DNA of 64,000 nucleotides from Microbacterium paraoxydans (GTDB lineage Bacteria; Actinomycetota; Actinomycetes; Actinomycetales; Microbacteriaceae), in NCBI RefSeq assembly GCF_020524545.1, contig NZ_JAIVLG010000002.1:558001-622000 (forward strand). The letters run 5' to 3'. The notes beneath the pieces were generated by a model. It did no database searches. It was not told the DNA's origin and saw only the letters and a list, made by a program, of their open reading frames with translations. The translations under genes and the position numbers were made by a program. This document shows positions 15,912 to 26,430 of this stretch, one piece after another (the first letter of the stretch is position 1; each line of letters begins with the position of its first letter).

Positions 15912-18900
15912 GTGACTGTTCCGGGGATTCTGCGCGCCTTGGAAGAGGCGTCTCTGTACCGCGACGCCCTCAGTTGGGCGCGCACCGACGCCGACCTCGG
16001 CCTGGTCGACGGACTCGACGCGCCGACCCTGGCCGGGCTGCTGGCCCGACGTACCGCGGCGGGACATCCGGCCGCTCTTCTCGCGGTCGTGCCCACCGGT
16101 CGGAGGGCGGAGAGCCTGGCACTGGCGATGCACGCCTACATGCCAGACGCCGACGTCCTCACGTTCCCCGCCTGGGAGACGCTCCCGCACGAGCGGCTCA
16201 GCCCGAGCCCCGACACGGTGGGCCAGCGCCTCCAGACGCTCCGCCGGATCGCCGAGTGGTCTGGGGATCACCCGTTGATCGTGGTCGCCTCCGTCCGGGC
16301 AGCGCTCCAGCCGATCGCGGGAAACCTCGGCGAGATCGCGCCGCTCGAGCTCCTGGTCGGCGGTCGTGGTCACGAACTCGACCGTGTCGTGGAGCAGCTG
16401 GTCGAGCGGGCGTATTCGCGCGTCGACATGGTGTCGCGGCGAGGAGAGTTCGCGGTGCGCGGCGGCATCCTCGACGTGTTCCCGCCGACCTCCGAGCACC
16501 CCTACCGGGTGGAGTTCTTCGGCGACGAGATCGATCAGATCCGCGCGTTCTCGGTGGCCGACCAGCGCTCGCTGCCGGGCGAAGTCACGAGCGTCGACCT
16601 TCCTCCCACCCGGGAACTGCTGCTGACGACAGAGGTCCGCGAACGCGCCCGCGCGCTCGTCGGCGGCTTCCCGGCGATCTCCGGCATGCTCGAGAAGATG
16701 GCCGAGGGCATTCCGGTCGAAGGCATGGAGTCACTGCTCCCCGCCGTCGCCGGACCGTTGAAGTCGCTGGCAGAGTACCTGCCGGCCGGGAGCGCGACGG
16801 CGGTCATCGATCCCGAGCGCGCGAGCGCACGCGCGATCACCCTGGGCGACACGAACCGCGAGTTCCTGGATGCCGCGTGGAGCGCGGCCACCTCCGGGGC
16901 CTCCGCTCCCATCGACCTGGGGGCGGGCGACTTCCTGACCATCGCCGAGCTCCGGGAGGTCGTGCGCGACCGCGGCGGCGTGTGGTGGCGGCTCAGCCCG
17001 TTCGGTGCAGGCCTCGGCGAGGGCGATGCCGAGGCGACCAACCTCGGCGCCGCCGTCATCCCCTCCTTCCATGGCAACGTCGACGGGGCCATTTCCTTCG
17101 TCGAGGCGAAGGTGACCGACGGGTGGCGCGTGGTCGTGATCGCCGCCGGTCACGGCCTGGTCGATCGTGCACGCGACGTCCTCGCAGACCGGGGACTGGC
17201 GGCTCGCGTGCTCGAGGCGCTCGACGAGGCGCCGGAGCCCGGTGTCGCGACGCTCGTCACCGGGTCGATCGAAGCGGGCTTCCAGATCGAAGAGGCGAAG
17301 CTCGCGGTCCTCACCGACAACGAGTTCTACGGTCGTACGATCGGCGGGGACCAGCGCGTCGTCAAGAAGCTCGCCTCCCGCCGCAAGAACGTCGTCGATC
17401 CGCTCCAGCTCAAGCAGGGCGACTTCGTCGTGCATGCGACGCACGGCATCGGCCGGTTCGTGGAGATGACGAAACGGGAGGTGTCCACCGGCGGACGCAA
17501 CGCCGCCAAGTCGACGCGCGACTACCTGGTCCTCGAGTACGCACCCTCCAAGCGCGGGTACCCGGGCGACAAGCTCTTCGTTCCGACGGATCAGCTCGAC
17601 CTGCTCTCGAAGTACGTCGGCGGTGAGGCCCCCACGCTCTCGAAGATGGGCGGCAGCGACTGGTCGCAGGCCAAGGGCAAGGCGCGCAAGGCGGTCCGCG
17701 ACATCGCCGTCGAGCTCGTGAAGCTCTACTCCGCGCGCATGAGTGCCAAGGGGCACGCCTTCGGCCCGGACACGCCCTGGCAGCGTGAGCTGGAGGAGGC
17801 TTTTCCGTTCGCTGAGACGCAGGACCAGTTGCAGACCATCGACGAGATCAAGGCAGACATGGAGCGGCCGATCCCGATGGACAGGCTGCTCTCGGGCGAT
17901 GTCGGCTTCGGGAAGACCGAGGTCGCTGTCCGTGCCGCGTTCAAGGCGATCCAGGACGGCAAGCAGGTCGCCATGCTCGTGCCCACCACGCTCCTCGTGA
18001 AGCAGCACCTCGAGACCTTCACCGAGCGCTTCGCCGGCTTCCCGGTCAAGGTGCGCCCGCTGTCGCGCTTCCAGACCGACAAGGAGGCGCGGCTGACCCT
18101 CCAGGGGTTGCTGGAAGGCTCGGTCGACATGGTGATCGGCACCCACCGCATCCTCACCGACCAGGTGATGTTCAAGGACCTCGGTCTCATGATCATCGAC
18201 GAGGAGCAGCGGTTCGGAGTCGAGCACAAGGACTCGCTGAAGAAGCTGAAGACCAACGTCGATATCCTCGCCATGAGCGCCACCCCGATCCCGCGCACCC
18301 TCGAGATGGCGGTCACGGGCATCCGCGAGATGTCGACGCTGGCGACTCCGCCCGAGGACCGTCACCCGATCCTCTCGTTCGTCGGCCCTCGCAGCGACAA
18401 GCAGATGGCCGCCGCGATCCGACGCGAGATCCTGCGCGAAGGACAGATCTTCTTCGTGCACAACCGCGTGCAGTCCATCCAGCGCGTGGCGAGCGAGCTC
18501 GCGGAGCTCGTCCCGGAGGCCCGCATCGCCGTCGCTCATGGACAGATGGGCGAGCACCAGCTGGAACAGGTCGTCGATGACTTCTGGGAGCGCAAGTTCG
18601 ACGTCCTCGTCTCGACGACCATCATCGAGACCGGCCTCGACATCGCCAATGCGAACACGATCATCATCGACCGCGCCGACAAGTACGGACTCAGCCAGCT
18701 GCATCAGCTTCGGGGTCGTGTCGGACGAGGGCGTGAGCGCGCGTACGCGTACTTCCTCTACGACGACACCAAGCCTCTCTCCGAGACCGCGGCAGACCGG
18801 CTGCAGACGATCGCGGTCAACAACGACCTCGGATCCGGCATGCAGGTCGCGCTGAAGGACCTCGAGCTGCGGGGGGCGGGCAACCTCCTCGGCGCCGAGC

Positions 18901-19487
18901 AGGCCGGACACATCGCCGGTGTCGGATTCGATCTGTACCTACGCATGATCGGCGAGGCCGTGGCGACCTTCCGTGGGGACGAGGTCGAGACCGGACAGGA
19001 GCTGCGGCTGGAGCTGCCTCTCGACGCGCGCATCCCCGAGCACTACATCGACAGCGAGCGCCTGCGCCTCGAGGCGTATCAGAAGCTCTCGGCCGCTTCG
19101 GCTGCGACGGCGAAGGAGGAGGCGATCGACCTCGTGATCGAGGAGCTCGTCGACCGCTACGGCACACCACCGGAGGAAGTCGAGGGCCTGGTCGCGGTAT
19201 CGCGTCTGCGCCGCCGGGCCGCGCGCGCCGGGCTCACGGATGTGGTCGTCATGGGCTCGAACCTGCGTATCGCGCCCGCGCGGCTCGAAGACTCGATCAA
19301 GGTGCGGTTGCAGCGGCTGTACCCGAAGGCGAAGCTCGTGGCCGGGGGAGAGGCGCTGGTCGTGCCGATGCCCATGGTTCCCGCTGCGGTCGGCGTCGGT
19401 CTCGAGCCGCTGCCCGATCCGCAACTGCTCGAGTGGGTCGGTCAGCTGTTCACTGCGATCTTCCCCGAGCCGGTCGCGGCCGAGTAG
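15912..19487 (+). CDS. mfd: Transcription-repair coupling factor
   Basis: Mfd removes RNA polymerase stalled at DNA lesions and recruits UvrA. The 1191-residue protein has the UvrB-like N-terminal module (to about residue 350) and the polymerase-interacting domain with GDFVVHATHGIGRF near residue 500. The translocase follows, with Walker A GDVGFGKTEVA near 660, the DEEQ box (IIDEEQRFG, near 765) and SATPIPRTLEM, and then the autoinhibitory C-terminal domain. Length is normal for the family. The GTG start is supported by a -10 hexamer 6 nt upstream. The hexapeptide-repeat gene 36 nt downstream has its own promoter. Confidence 0.97.
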   Translation: MTVPGILRALEEASLYRDALSWARTDADLGLVDGLDAPTLAGLLARRTAAGHPAALLAVVPTGRRAESLALAMHAYMPDADVLTFPAWETLPHERLSPSPDTVGQRLQTLRRIAEWSGDHPLIVVASVRAALQPIAGNLGEIAPLELLVGGRGHELDRVVEQLVERAYSRVDMVSRRGEFAVRGGILDVFPPTSEHPYRVEFFGDEIDQIRAFSVADQRSLPGEVTSVDLPPTRELLLTTEVRERARALVGGFPAISGMLEKMAEGIPVEGMESLLPAVAGPLKSLAEYLPAGSATAVIDPERASARAITLGDTNREFLDAAWSAATSGASAPIDLGAGDFLTIAELREVVRDRGGVWWRLSPFGAGLGEGDAEATNLGAAVIPSFHGNVDGAISFVEAKVTDGWRVVVIAAGHGLVDRARDVLADRGLAARVLEALDEAPEPGVATLVTGSIEAGFQIEEAKLAVLTDNEFYGRTIGGDQRVVKKLASRRKNVVDPLQLKQGDFVVHATHGIGRFVEMTKREVSTGGRNAAKSTRDYLVLEYAPSKRGYPGDKLFVPTDQLDLLSKYVGGEAPTLSKMGGSDWSQAKGKARKAVRDIAVELVKLYSARMSAKGHAFGPDTPWQRELEEAFPFAETQDQLQTIDEIKADMERPIPMDRLLSGDVGFGKTEVAVRAAFKAIQDGKQVAMLVPTTLLVKQHLETFTERFAGFPVKVRPLSRFQTDKEARLTLQGLLEGSVDMVIGTHRILTDQVMFKDLGLMIIDEEQRFGVEHKDSLKKLKTNVDILAMSATPIPRTLEMAVTGIREMSTLATPPEDRHPILSFVGPRSDKQMAAAIRREILREGQIFFVHNRVQSIQRVASELAELVPEARIAVAHGQMGEHQLEQVVDDFWERKFDVLVSTTIIETGLDIANANTIIIDRADKYGLSQLHQLRGRVGRGRERAYAYFLYDDTKPLSETAADRLQTIAVNNDLGSGMQVALKDLELRGAGNLLGAEQAGHIAGVGFDLYLRMIGEAVATFRGDEVETGQELRLELPLDARIPEHYIDSERLRLEAYQKLSAASAATAKEEAIDLVIEELVDRYGTPPEEVEGLVAVSRLRRRAARAGLTDVVVMGSNLRIAPARLEDSIKVRLQRLYPKAKLVAGGEALVVPMPMVPAAVGVGLEPLPDPQLLEWVGQLFTAIFPEPVAAE

Positions 19488-19510
19488 CGCACGGCGACCG
19501 CGGGCGGTAC

Positions 19511-19516
19511 TAGTCT
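19511..19516 (+). promoter_or_regulatory. -10 element, leaderless start
   Basis: TAGTCT lies 6 nt before the ATG at 19523. The hexamer and the spacing are identical to those of mfd. Confidence 0.55.
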
Positions 19517-19522
19517 GGCCGC

Positions 19523-20119
19523 ATGTTGTACGAGCACCTCGGGGCTCGGCCCCGCATCCATGACACCGCCGTCATCGCCCCCACCGCCGTCATCTCCGGC
19601 GACGTCGAGATCGGGCCGGGCTGCCAGGTGCTGCACGGCGCCGTGATCACGGCCGAAGGGGGAGCGATCACGCTCGGCGAGCACGTGATCGTGATGGAGA
19701 ACGCGCTCATCCGGGCGACCGCCGCGAACGCGGTGCACATCGGCTCGCACACACTGATCGGCACGCTGTCGAGCATCGCGGGCGCGACCGTGGGCGAGGA
19801 GACGTTCCTCGCATCGGGGTCGCGGCTGTTCAACGGTTCGCTGGTGGGGTCGCGCTGCGAGGTCCGCGTCAACGCGATCGTCCTCCGCCGCGCCGTCCTG
19901 CCCGAAGGCACGGTGGTTCCGATCGGCTGGGTGGCCGTCGGCGATCCCGTGCAGCTCTTCTCGCCGGACCGGGGGGAGGACATCGCGGCGGCCCAGCCCG
20001 ACCTCGACTTCCCGGGGCACGTCTTCGGGGTCGACCGGGATACCCCCGACCTGATGGTGCAGCTCACCGAGCGCTACGGCACGTCACTCGCGCGGCACGC
20101 TGGTGACAGCGAGGTCTGA
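19523..20119 (+). CDS. Hexapeptide-repeat (gamma-carbonic-anhydrase-like) protein
   Basis: This 198-residue protein has left-handed beta-helix repeats across about residues 12-140 (IGPGCQVLHGAVI, ITLGEHVIV, VHIGSHTLIG, VGEETFLASG) and an alpha-helical tail. That is the gamma-carbonic anhydrase/transferase fold. The three histidines that bind zinc in active gamma-carbonic anhydrases are not all in their usual spacing: VHIGSHTLIG gives candidates but the later G-H pattern is missing. Enzymatic activity is therefore doubtful, and an acyltransferase-like or structural role is possible. It is leaderless by the spacing rule and ends just before a long hairpin. Confidence 0.75.
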   Translation: MLYEHLGARPRIHDTAVIAPTAVISGDVEIGPGCQVLHGAVITAEGGAITLGEHVIVMENALIRATAANAVHIGSHTLIGTLSSIAGATVGEETFLASGSRLFNGSLVGSRCEVRVNAIVLRRAVLPEGTVVPIGWVAVGDPVQLFSPDRGEDIAAAQPDLDFPGHVFGVDRDTPDLMVQLTERYGTSLARHAGDSEV

Positions 20120-20128
20120 CCTGTCGCG

Positions 20129-20193
20129 CCCTTCGAATCGCGCAAACTGTCGTGTATCCGGCCGGGATAGGACCGTTTGCGCGATTCGAAGGG
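20129..20193 (+). repeat. Long perfect hairpin between convergent genes
   Basis: Arms CCCTTCGAATCGCGCAAAC (20129-20147) and its exact complement (20175-20193) make a 19-bp stem. The 27-nt loop holds a smaller palindrome, TATCC...GGATA. It ends 1 nt before the gdhA stop codon. It may terminate both convergent genes, but it lacks a T-run and the arm is AT-richer than typical terminators here. Confidence 0.7.
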
Positions 20194-20194
20194 G

Positions 20195-21649
<1,455 letters not shown>

Positions 21650-21696
21650 CTAGCGTCGGTCCAGCACGCGCGAAGCACGCGGCGGGTTGGCGCCGA

Positions 21697-24390
21697 TCAC
21701 CCGGTGTTCTGCAGGCCTGCGGCGACTCCACTCACCGAGAGCAGGAGCAGCCGCTGCTGTTCGGCATCGGCTCCGGAGCCCGTGGGCTCCTCGCCCGCCG
21801 AGCGCAGCGCGCGCAGCGCACGCAGCTGCAGGAGGGAGAGCGCATCCACGTAGGGACTGCGCAGCTGCACGGCGCGCTGGAGGACCGGCTTGTTCTCCAG
21901 GAGGCTCTCACCGCCGGTGAGCCGGATCACCCAGCGCCTCGTGGTCGCCAGCTCATCGAGGACGAGCTGGGCGAGGTCGTCGCGGTCGCCGAGAGCCAAG
22001 TACTGGCGGGCGATGCGCTCGTCCGTCTTGGCCAGGCTCATCGCGACGTTGTCGATCATCGTGCGCAGCAGCGGCCATTCCCGGTAGGCCTCGGCCAGGA
22101 GTTCCTCGTCGCCGACGGCATCCAGTGCGGTACCGAGCCCGAACCAGCCGGCGAGGTTGATGCGCGCCTGCGTCCACGCGAACACCCACGGGATCGCCCG
22201 CAGGTCCTCCAACGACTCGACCGAGAGCCCGCGGCGTGCGGGGCGGGACCCGAGAGCGAGGAGGCCGATCTCCTCCAGCGGCGTCACCGTGGCGAACCAC
22301 GGGGCGAAGCCCTCGGCCTTCACGAGTGAGAAGAAGCGCTCCCGCGAGGCCGCATCCATGACCGAGGCGACGTCGGCGTAGCGCTCGGCGGCGCGGCTGG
22401 TGCGCGCTTCCTCCGTGGGCGACGAAGCCAGCAGCGTCGCGGCGGCGACCTGGTCGATGTGCCGCATGGCGATGGCGGGCTCGCCGTAGCGGGCGAAGAT
22501 GACCTCGCCCTGCTCGGTGAGCTTGAACCGGCCGTCCACGGAGTGCGGTGGCTGAGCGAGGATCGCGGAGTTCGCGGGTCCTCCGCCGCGTCCGAGGGCG
22601 CCGCCGCGACCGTGGAAGAGCGTCAGGGCGATGCCGGACTCCTGGGCCCAGCGCGCGATCTTCTCCTGCGCCTCGTACAGAGCCAGGTTCGCAGCGACGG
22701 GACCGACGTCCTTGGACGAGTCCGAGTAGCCGAGCATGACCTCGAGACGGTTGTCCGTGGCCGCCATGCGATCGCGGAACTCCGGGAACGTCACGGCTTC
22801 GGCGAGGATGCCCGGCGCCGCCTGCAGGTCGGCGAAGGTCTCGAACAGCGGGACCACATCGAGGACCGGCGCGTCGTCACCCAGTGCGTATCGTGCGAGG
22901 CGATGCACGTTGGCGAGGTCGGAGGCGGCCTGGGTGAAGGAGACGACATAGCGGCCTGCGGCACGGAGACCGCGATCGTTCTGGATGTCGGCGATCGCGC
23001 GGAAGACCTCCAGCACCTCCTCGGTCTGGGCGCTGAGAGCCTCACCGGCGTCGAGCTCGGCCAGTGCCTTGGCGTGCACCTGCGAGTGCTGACGCACCTC
23101 GAGCTCGGTCAGGTGGAAACCGTACGTCTCGACCTGCCAGATCAGGTGCTGCACGCCGCCGAACGCGTGACGCTGTGCGCCGGCGTCCGCGAGCGACGAC
23201 TGCACTGCCCGCAGATCGGCGAGCAGCTCCTCGGGGCGGGAGTATGCCCGTGCACCGTCGCCCTGACGCGTGGCGGCGATGCGGCGCGCCATCACCAGCA
23301 GGACGCGACGGTGGGGCTCGTCCGGTGAGCGGGTCGCGAGCTCGGCGGCCAGGTCGGGATCACTCGCGGCGAACCGGTCCCACAGTGCTGTGACGTCGGC
23401 GCTCGGCGGGGTGTCGTCCGCGGAGAGGGTGAGCGCCCGGCCGATCCGTTCGAGCGCGCGCTCGAGACCGCGCAGCACATGGTCGGCGGCGATCTGCGAG
23501 GCCTCACGGGTCACGGAGGCTGTGACGAACGGGTTGCCGTCCCGGTCGCCGCCCACCCAGGAGCCGATCCGCACGAAGGCGGGAACGACAGGGGCGCTGG
23601 CGCCGGACTCCTCGCCGCGGAGGGCGTCATCGATGCGGCGGTAGACGTGCGGCACCGTCGTGAAGAGCGTCTCGTCGAACACGCCCATCACGGTGCGGAC
23701 CTCGTCGGTCGGAGACGGCTTCTGCGATCGCAGCGGCGCCGTGCGCCAGAGCGTGTCGATCTCCTCCAGCATCCGACGGCGGGCGCGGTGCTCCTCGGCG
23801 CCGCCTTCGCTCGCCGCATCGTGCTGCGTGAGGAGGTCGGACAGGCGGCGGATGCTCGATGAGACCGCGCGACGACGGGCTTCGGTCGGGTGCGCGGTGA
23901 AGACCGGGTGGAAGCGAAGGCCCTCCAGGCGCCGGCGTGCCTCGTCGTCGCCGACCTCGGTCCGCAGTCGCGCGTAGGCGGTCGCCACGGTGTCCGCGGC
24001 ATCCTCGCGCCCCGGCTGCCCTGCGCGCTCGCGCAGCACGCGCACGCGCTGGTGCTCCTCGGCGAGGTTGACCAGATGGAAGTAGCAGGTGAACGCACGC
24101 GCGACCTCGTCGGCGCGGGCGACGGTGAACGACTCGGCGATCGCCGCGGCGCGCTCGAACGCGTCGGAGGTCTCCTGGTCGTAGGCCTGGATCGTGGCGA
24201 GCCGGAGTCTTTCGACGTCTTCGAAGAGCCCGTCGCCGCCGGCCTCGCGCAGTACCTGCCCGAGCAGCTGCCCGAGCATCCTGACGTCGGTGCGCATGGC
24301 ATCGGGGATGCCGCGGCCGGCTTCGAAGCGGCCGATCACGCGGATCGCCTCGGTGTTCGTGGGTTCGGAGAAGGAGTGTGCGGGGGTCAC
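21697..24390 (-). CDS. ppc: Phosphoenolpyruvate carboxylase
   Basis: Ppc makes oxaloacetate from phosphoenolpyruvate and bicarbonate to refill the citric acid cycle. The protein is 897 residues from the chosen start. It shows FTAHPTEA (catalytic His), GYSDSSKDVG, FHGRGGALGRGGGP and the C-terminal RNTG-like end (LQNTG). The open frame runs to an ATG at 24432, but the GTG at 24390 gives an N terminus of normal family length. It is divergent from nhaA. Confidence 0.95.
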   Translation of the reverse strand: MTPAHSFSEPTNTEAIRVIGRFEAGRGIPDAMRTDVRMLGQLLGQVLREAGGDGLFEDVERLRLATIQAYDQETSDAFERAAAIAESFTVARADEVARAFTCYFHLVNLAEEHQRVRVLRERAGQPGREDAADTVATAYARLRTEVGDDEARRRLEGLRFHPVFTAHPTEARRRAVSSSIRRLSDLLTQHDAASEGGAEEHRARRRMLEEIDTLWRTAPLRSQKPSPTDEVRTVMGVFDETLFTTVPHVYRRIDDALRGEESGASAPVVPAFVRIGSWVGGDRDGNPFVTASVTREASQIAADHVLRGLERALERIGRALTLSADDTPPSADVTALWDRFAASDPDLAAELATRSPDEPHRRVLLVMARRIAATRQGDGARAYSRPEELLADLRAVQSSLADAGAQRHAFGGVQHLIWQVETYGFHLTELEVRQHSQVHAKALAELDAGEALSAQTEEVLEVFRAIADIQNDRGLRAAGRYVVSFTQAASDLANVHRLARYALGDDAPVLDVVPLFETFADLQAAPGILAEAVTFPEFRDRMAATDNRLEVMLGYSDSSKDVGPVAANLALYEAQEKIARWAQESGIALTLFHGRGGALGRGGGPANSAILAQPPHSVDGRFKLTEQGEVIFARYGEPAIAMRHIDQVAAATLLASSPTEEARTSRAAERYADVASVMDAASRERFFSLVKAEGFAPWFATVTPLEEIGLLALGSRPARRGLSVESLEDLRAIPWVFAWTQARINLAGWFGLGTALDAVGDEELLAEAYREWPLLRTMIDNVAMSLAKTDERIARQYLALGDRDDLAQLVLDELATTRRWVIRLTGGESLLENKPVLQRAVQLRSPYVDALSLLQLRALRALRSAGEEPTGSGADAEQQRLLLLSVSGVAAGLQNTG

Positions 24391-24496
24391 ACTTCGAGAG
24401 TATCCCGCACACCGAGGGTGTTCCGCACGCATGACGGACGCGTGACCGCGGGGCCCGGGCCGGGGAGGAGCCGGAGCGCGGGGACCGCCGGGACCA

Positions 24497-24502
24497 TACG
24501 AT
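24497..24502 (+). promoter_or_regulatory. -10 element of nhaA, decides start
   Basis: TACGAT ends 7 nt before the ATG at 24510 and overlaps the in-frame ATG at 24501. A transcript starting just after it cannot include the earlier ATG, so 24510 is the likely start. Confidence 0.55.
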
Positions 24503-24509
24503 GGGATCG

Positions 24510-25679
24510 ATGCGCATCTCAGCGAACCCCCTCCGCGGGCAGCAGTTCCCCGCCGTTCTCCTCCTTCTCGCGGCCGGTCTCGGCTTGCTGCTCGCCAACC
24601 TGCCGACGCACGATCCGTTGGCCGCGTTCCTCGAGTTCCACCTCGCCGTCCCCGGCACGGACCTCGACCTGTCGATCGAGCACTGGGTGTCGGACGGACT
24701 CCTCGCGGTCTTCTTCCTCGTGGTCGCCATCGAACTGCGCCACGAGCTCACCCACGGCGAGCTCGATTCGCCGCGCAAGGCCGTGCAACCCGCGATCGCG
24801 GCGACCGGTGGTGTCCTGGTGCCGATCGCGGTGTACCTGCTCATCGCCGGGGGAGACGGCTCGACCTCTTCCGGCTGGCCCATCCCCACTGCGACCGACA
24901 TCGCCTTCGCCCTCGGTGTGCTGGCGATGTTCGGGCGGGGCCTGCCGTCGCGCGTGCGCGTCTTCCTCCTCGCGCTCGCGATCCTGGACGACATCATCGG
25001 CATCATCTTCATCGCGGTCCTCTTCGCCGGCGATGTGCAGTGGCTCCTGCTGGGCCTGGCGGTCGTGGGCGTCGCCGTGTTCTGGGTGCTCAGCCGCTTC
25101 CTGCACGCGAAGGGCCACCCGCTGATCGCGGTCGCGATGGTCGTGGTCGGCGTCGTGACCTGGGGTCTCGTCGCCTCATCGGGCATCCACGCCACGATCG
25201 CCGGTGTGCTGCTGGGGCTCGTCATGGCTCCGGTTCCGGCCGCCCGCACCCGTCACGCGCTCGAGCCGACCGTGAACGGCGTGATCCTCCCGATCTTCGC
25301 TTTCGTCGCCGCCTTCGTCGTGATCCCCGCGCTCTCGCCCACGCAGCTCTCTCCCGCCTTCTGGGGAATCGTCGTCGCGCTGCCCGTCGGCAAGATCATC
25401 GGGATCTCGTTGTTCGGCTGGATCGCGATGCACATCCGCCCGAAGGGCTCTGACCCGGCGCTCCCGTTCGCCGACATCCTCGCCGCCGGTGCCCTCGGCG
25501 GCATCGGATTCACCGTGTCGCTGCTCCTGGCGAATCTCGCCTTCGCCGACGATCGCGGCATCCGGGACCAGGCGATCCTCGGTGTGCTCGTCGGGTCGTT
25601 GATCGCTCTTGTGCTGTCGGGACTCATCGTGTCGCTGCGAGCGCGCTGGTACCGTCGCACCGCATCCGCCTCGTCCTGA
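24510..25679 (+). CDS. nhaA: Na+/H+ antiporter NhaA
   Basis: NhaA expels sodium in exchange for protons across the cytoplasmic membrane, for pH and salt tolerance. The 389-residue protein has about twelve hydrophobic segments. It carries the conserved WPIPTATDIAFALGVL and LALAILDDIIGI segments, the latter with the paired aspartates of the ion site. The first ATG of the frame (24501) overlaps the promoter hexamer, so the second ATG is used. MazG follows 37 nt later with its own ribosome-binding site. Confidence 0.95.
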   Translation: MRISANPLRGQQFPAVLLLLAAGLGLLLANLPTHDPLAAFLEFHLAVPGTDLDLSIEHWVSDGLLAVFFLVVAIELRHELTHGELDSPRKAVQPAIAATGGVLVPIAVYLLIAGGDGSTSSGWPIPTATDIAFALGVLAMFGRGLPSRVRVFLLALAILDDIIGIIFIAVLFAGDVQWLLLGLAVVGVAVFWVLSRFLHAKGHPLIAVAMVVVGVVTWGLVASSGIHATIAGVLLGLVMAPVPAARTRHALEPTVNGVILPIFAFVAAFVVIPALSPTQLSPAFWGIVVALPVGKIIGISLFGWIAMHIRPKGSDPALPFADILAAGALGGIGFTVSLLLANLAFADDRGIRDQAILGVLVGSLIALVLSGLIVSLRARWYRRTASASS

Positions 25680-25716
25680 GCGCGGAGCCTGTTCCGCTCT
25701 GATCGAAGGAGGACGC

Positions 25717-26385
25717 ATGAGCTCGTATCCTGAGCTCGGCGACGCAGCGGCCGATCCGCTCCGTGCCGCCGCGGAGACCATGCGGGAGGTGCGCGCGCGC
25801 TGCGTCTGGTCGCAGCGCATCACACACCACGACCTCGTGCCGTACCTGATCGAGGAGTCGCACGAGGTGATCGATGCGGTGGAGACGGGCACCCGGGACG
25901 ATCTGCGTGAAGAACTGGGAGATCTGCTCTGGCAGGTGCTGTTCCACGCGGCGATCGCCGCGCAGGACCCCGATGACCCGTTCGACATCGACGACGTGGC
26001 TCGCACTCTCACCGAGAAGATGGTGCGCCGGCATCCGCACGTCTTCGCCGATGAGGTCGCCGAGACCCCGGAGCAGGTGCTCGTGCATTGGAACGCGGCG
26101 AAGGCTGCGGAGAAGCGCACCCGTCGCAGCGTGCTCGACGGCGTGCCGCGGGGGATGCCGGCCCTCGCCCTCGCCCAGAAGCTGGTAGGTCGCGCCGCCG
26201 AGGTGGAAGTGGCAGTCGAACCGCGCGAGAAGATCGACGCTCCGACGTCGGAGGCCGAGCTCGGTGAGGCGCTGCTCGCGCTGGTGGCGATCTCCCGCAC
26301 CGCAGGATGGGATGCGGAGCGCGCCCTGCGCGACCGGCTGCGTGTACTCGAAGACGACGTGCGAGCGGCCGAAGCGGCATCCTGA
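25717..26385 (+). CDS. mazG: Nucleoside triphosphate pyrophosphohydrolase MazG
   Basis: MazG hydrolyses (d)NTPs, including damaged ones, to the monophosphate and pyrophosphate. The 222-residue protein has the metal-binding signature EESHEVIDAV followed by EELGDLLWQVLFHA in the first all-alpha domain. The second MazG repeat (after about residue 150) is partly eroded and the protein is shorter than the E. coli enzyme. The ATG at 25717 follows GAAGGAGGA closely and is preferred to the in-frame start at 25609 inside nhaA. Mycobacteria also keep mazG between mfd and eno. Confidence 0.92.
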   Translation: MSSYPELGDAAADPLRAAAETMREVRARCVWSQRITHHDLVPYLIEESHEVIDAVETGTRDDLREELGDLLWQVLFHAAIAAQDPDDPFDIDDVARTLTEKMVRRHPHVFADEVAETPEQVLVHWNAAKAAEKRTRRSVLDGVPRGMPALALAQKLVGRAAEVEVAVEPREKIDAPTSEAELGEALLALVAISRTAGWDAERALRDRLRVLEDDVRAAEAAS

Positions 26386-26430
26386 TCGTGCGGGCGCATC
26401 GACCCGGGGTCGACCTGGGAAGATGGAGCC

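Noticed and set aside
15494..17626. 710-codon plus-strand frame overlapping the acetyltransferase and mfd
   Set aside because: It is Arg/Pro-rich without motifs and runs across mfd in another frame.
16731..18911. 726-codon minus-strand frame opposite mfd
   Set aside because: It is an antisense shadow of a strongly conserved gene, with low-complexity acidic and Leu-rich sequence.
23627..25249. 540-codon minus-strand frame across the ppc and nhaA starts
   Set aside because: It crosses a divergent promoter region and two real genes in other frames.
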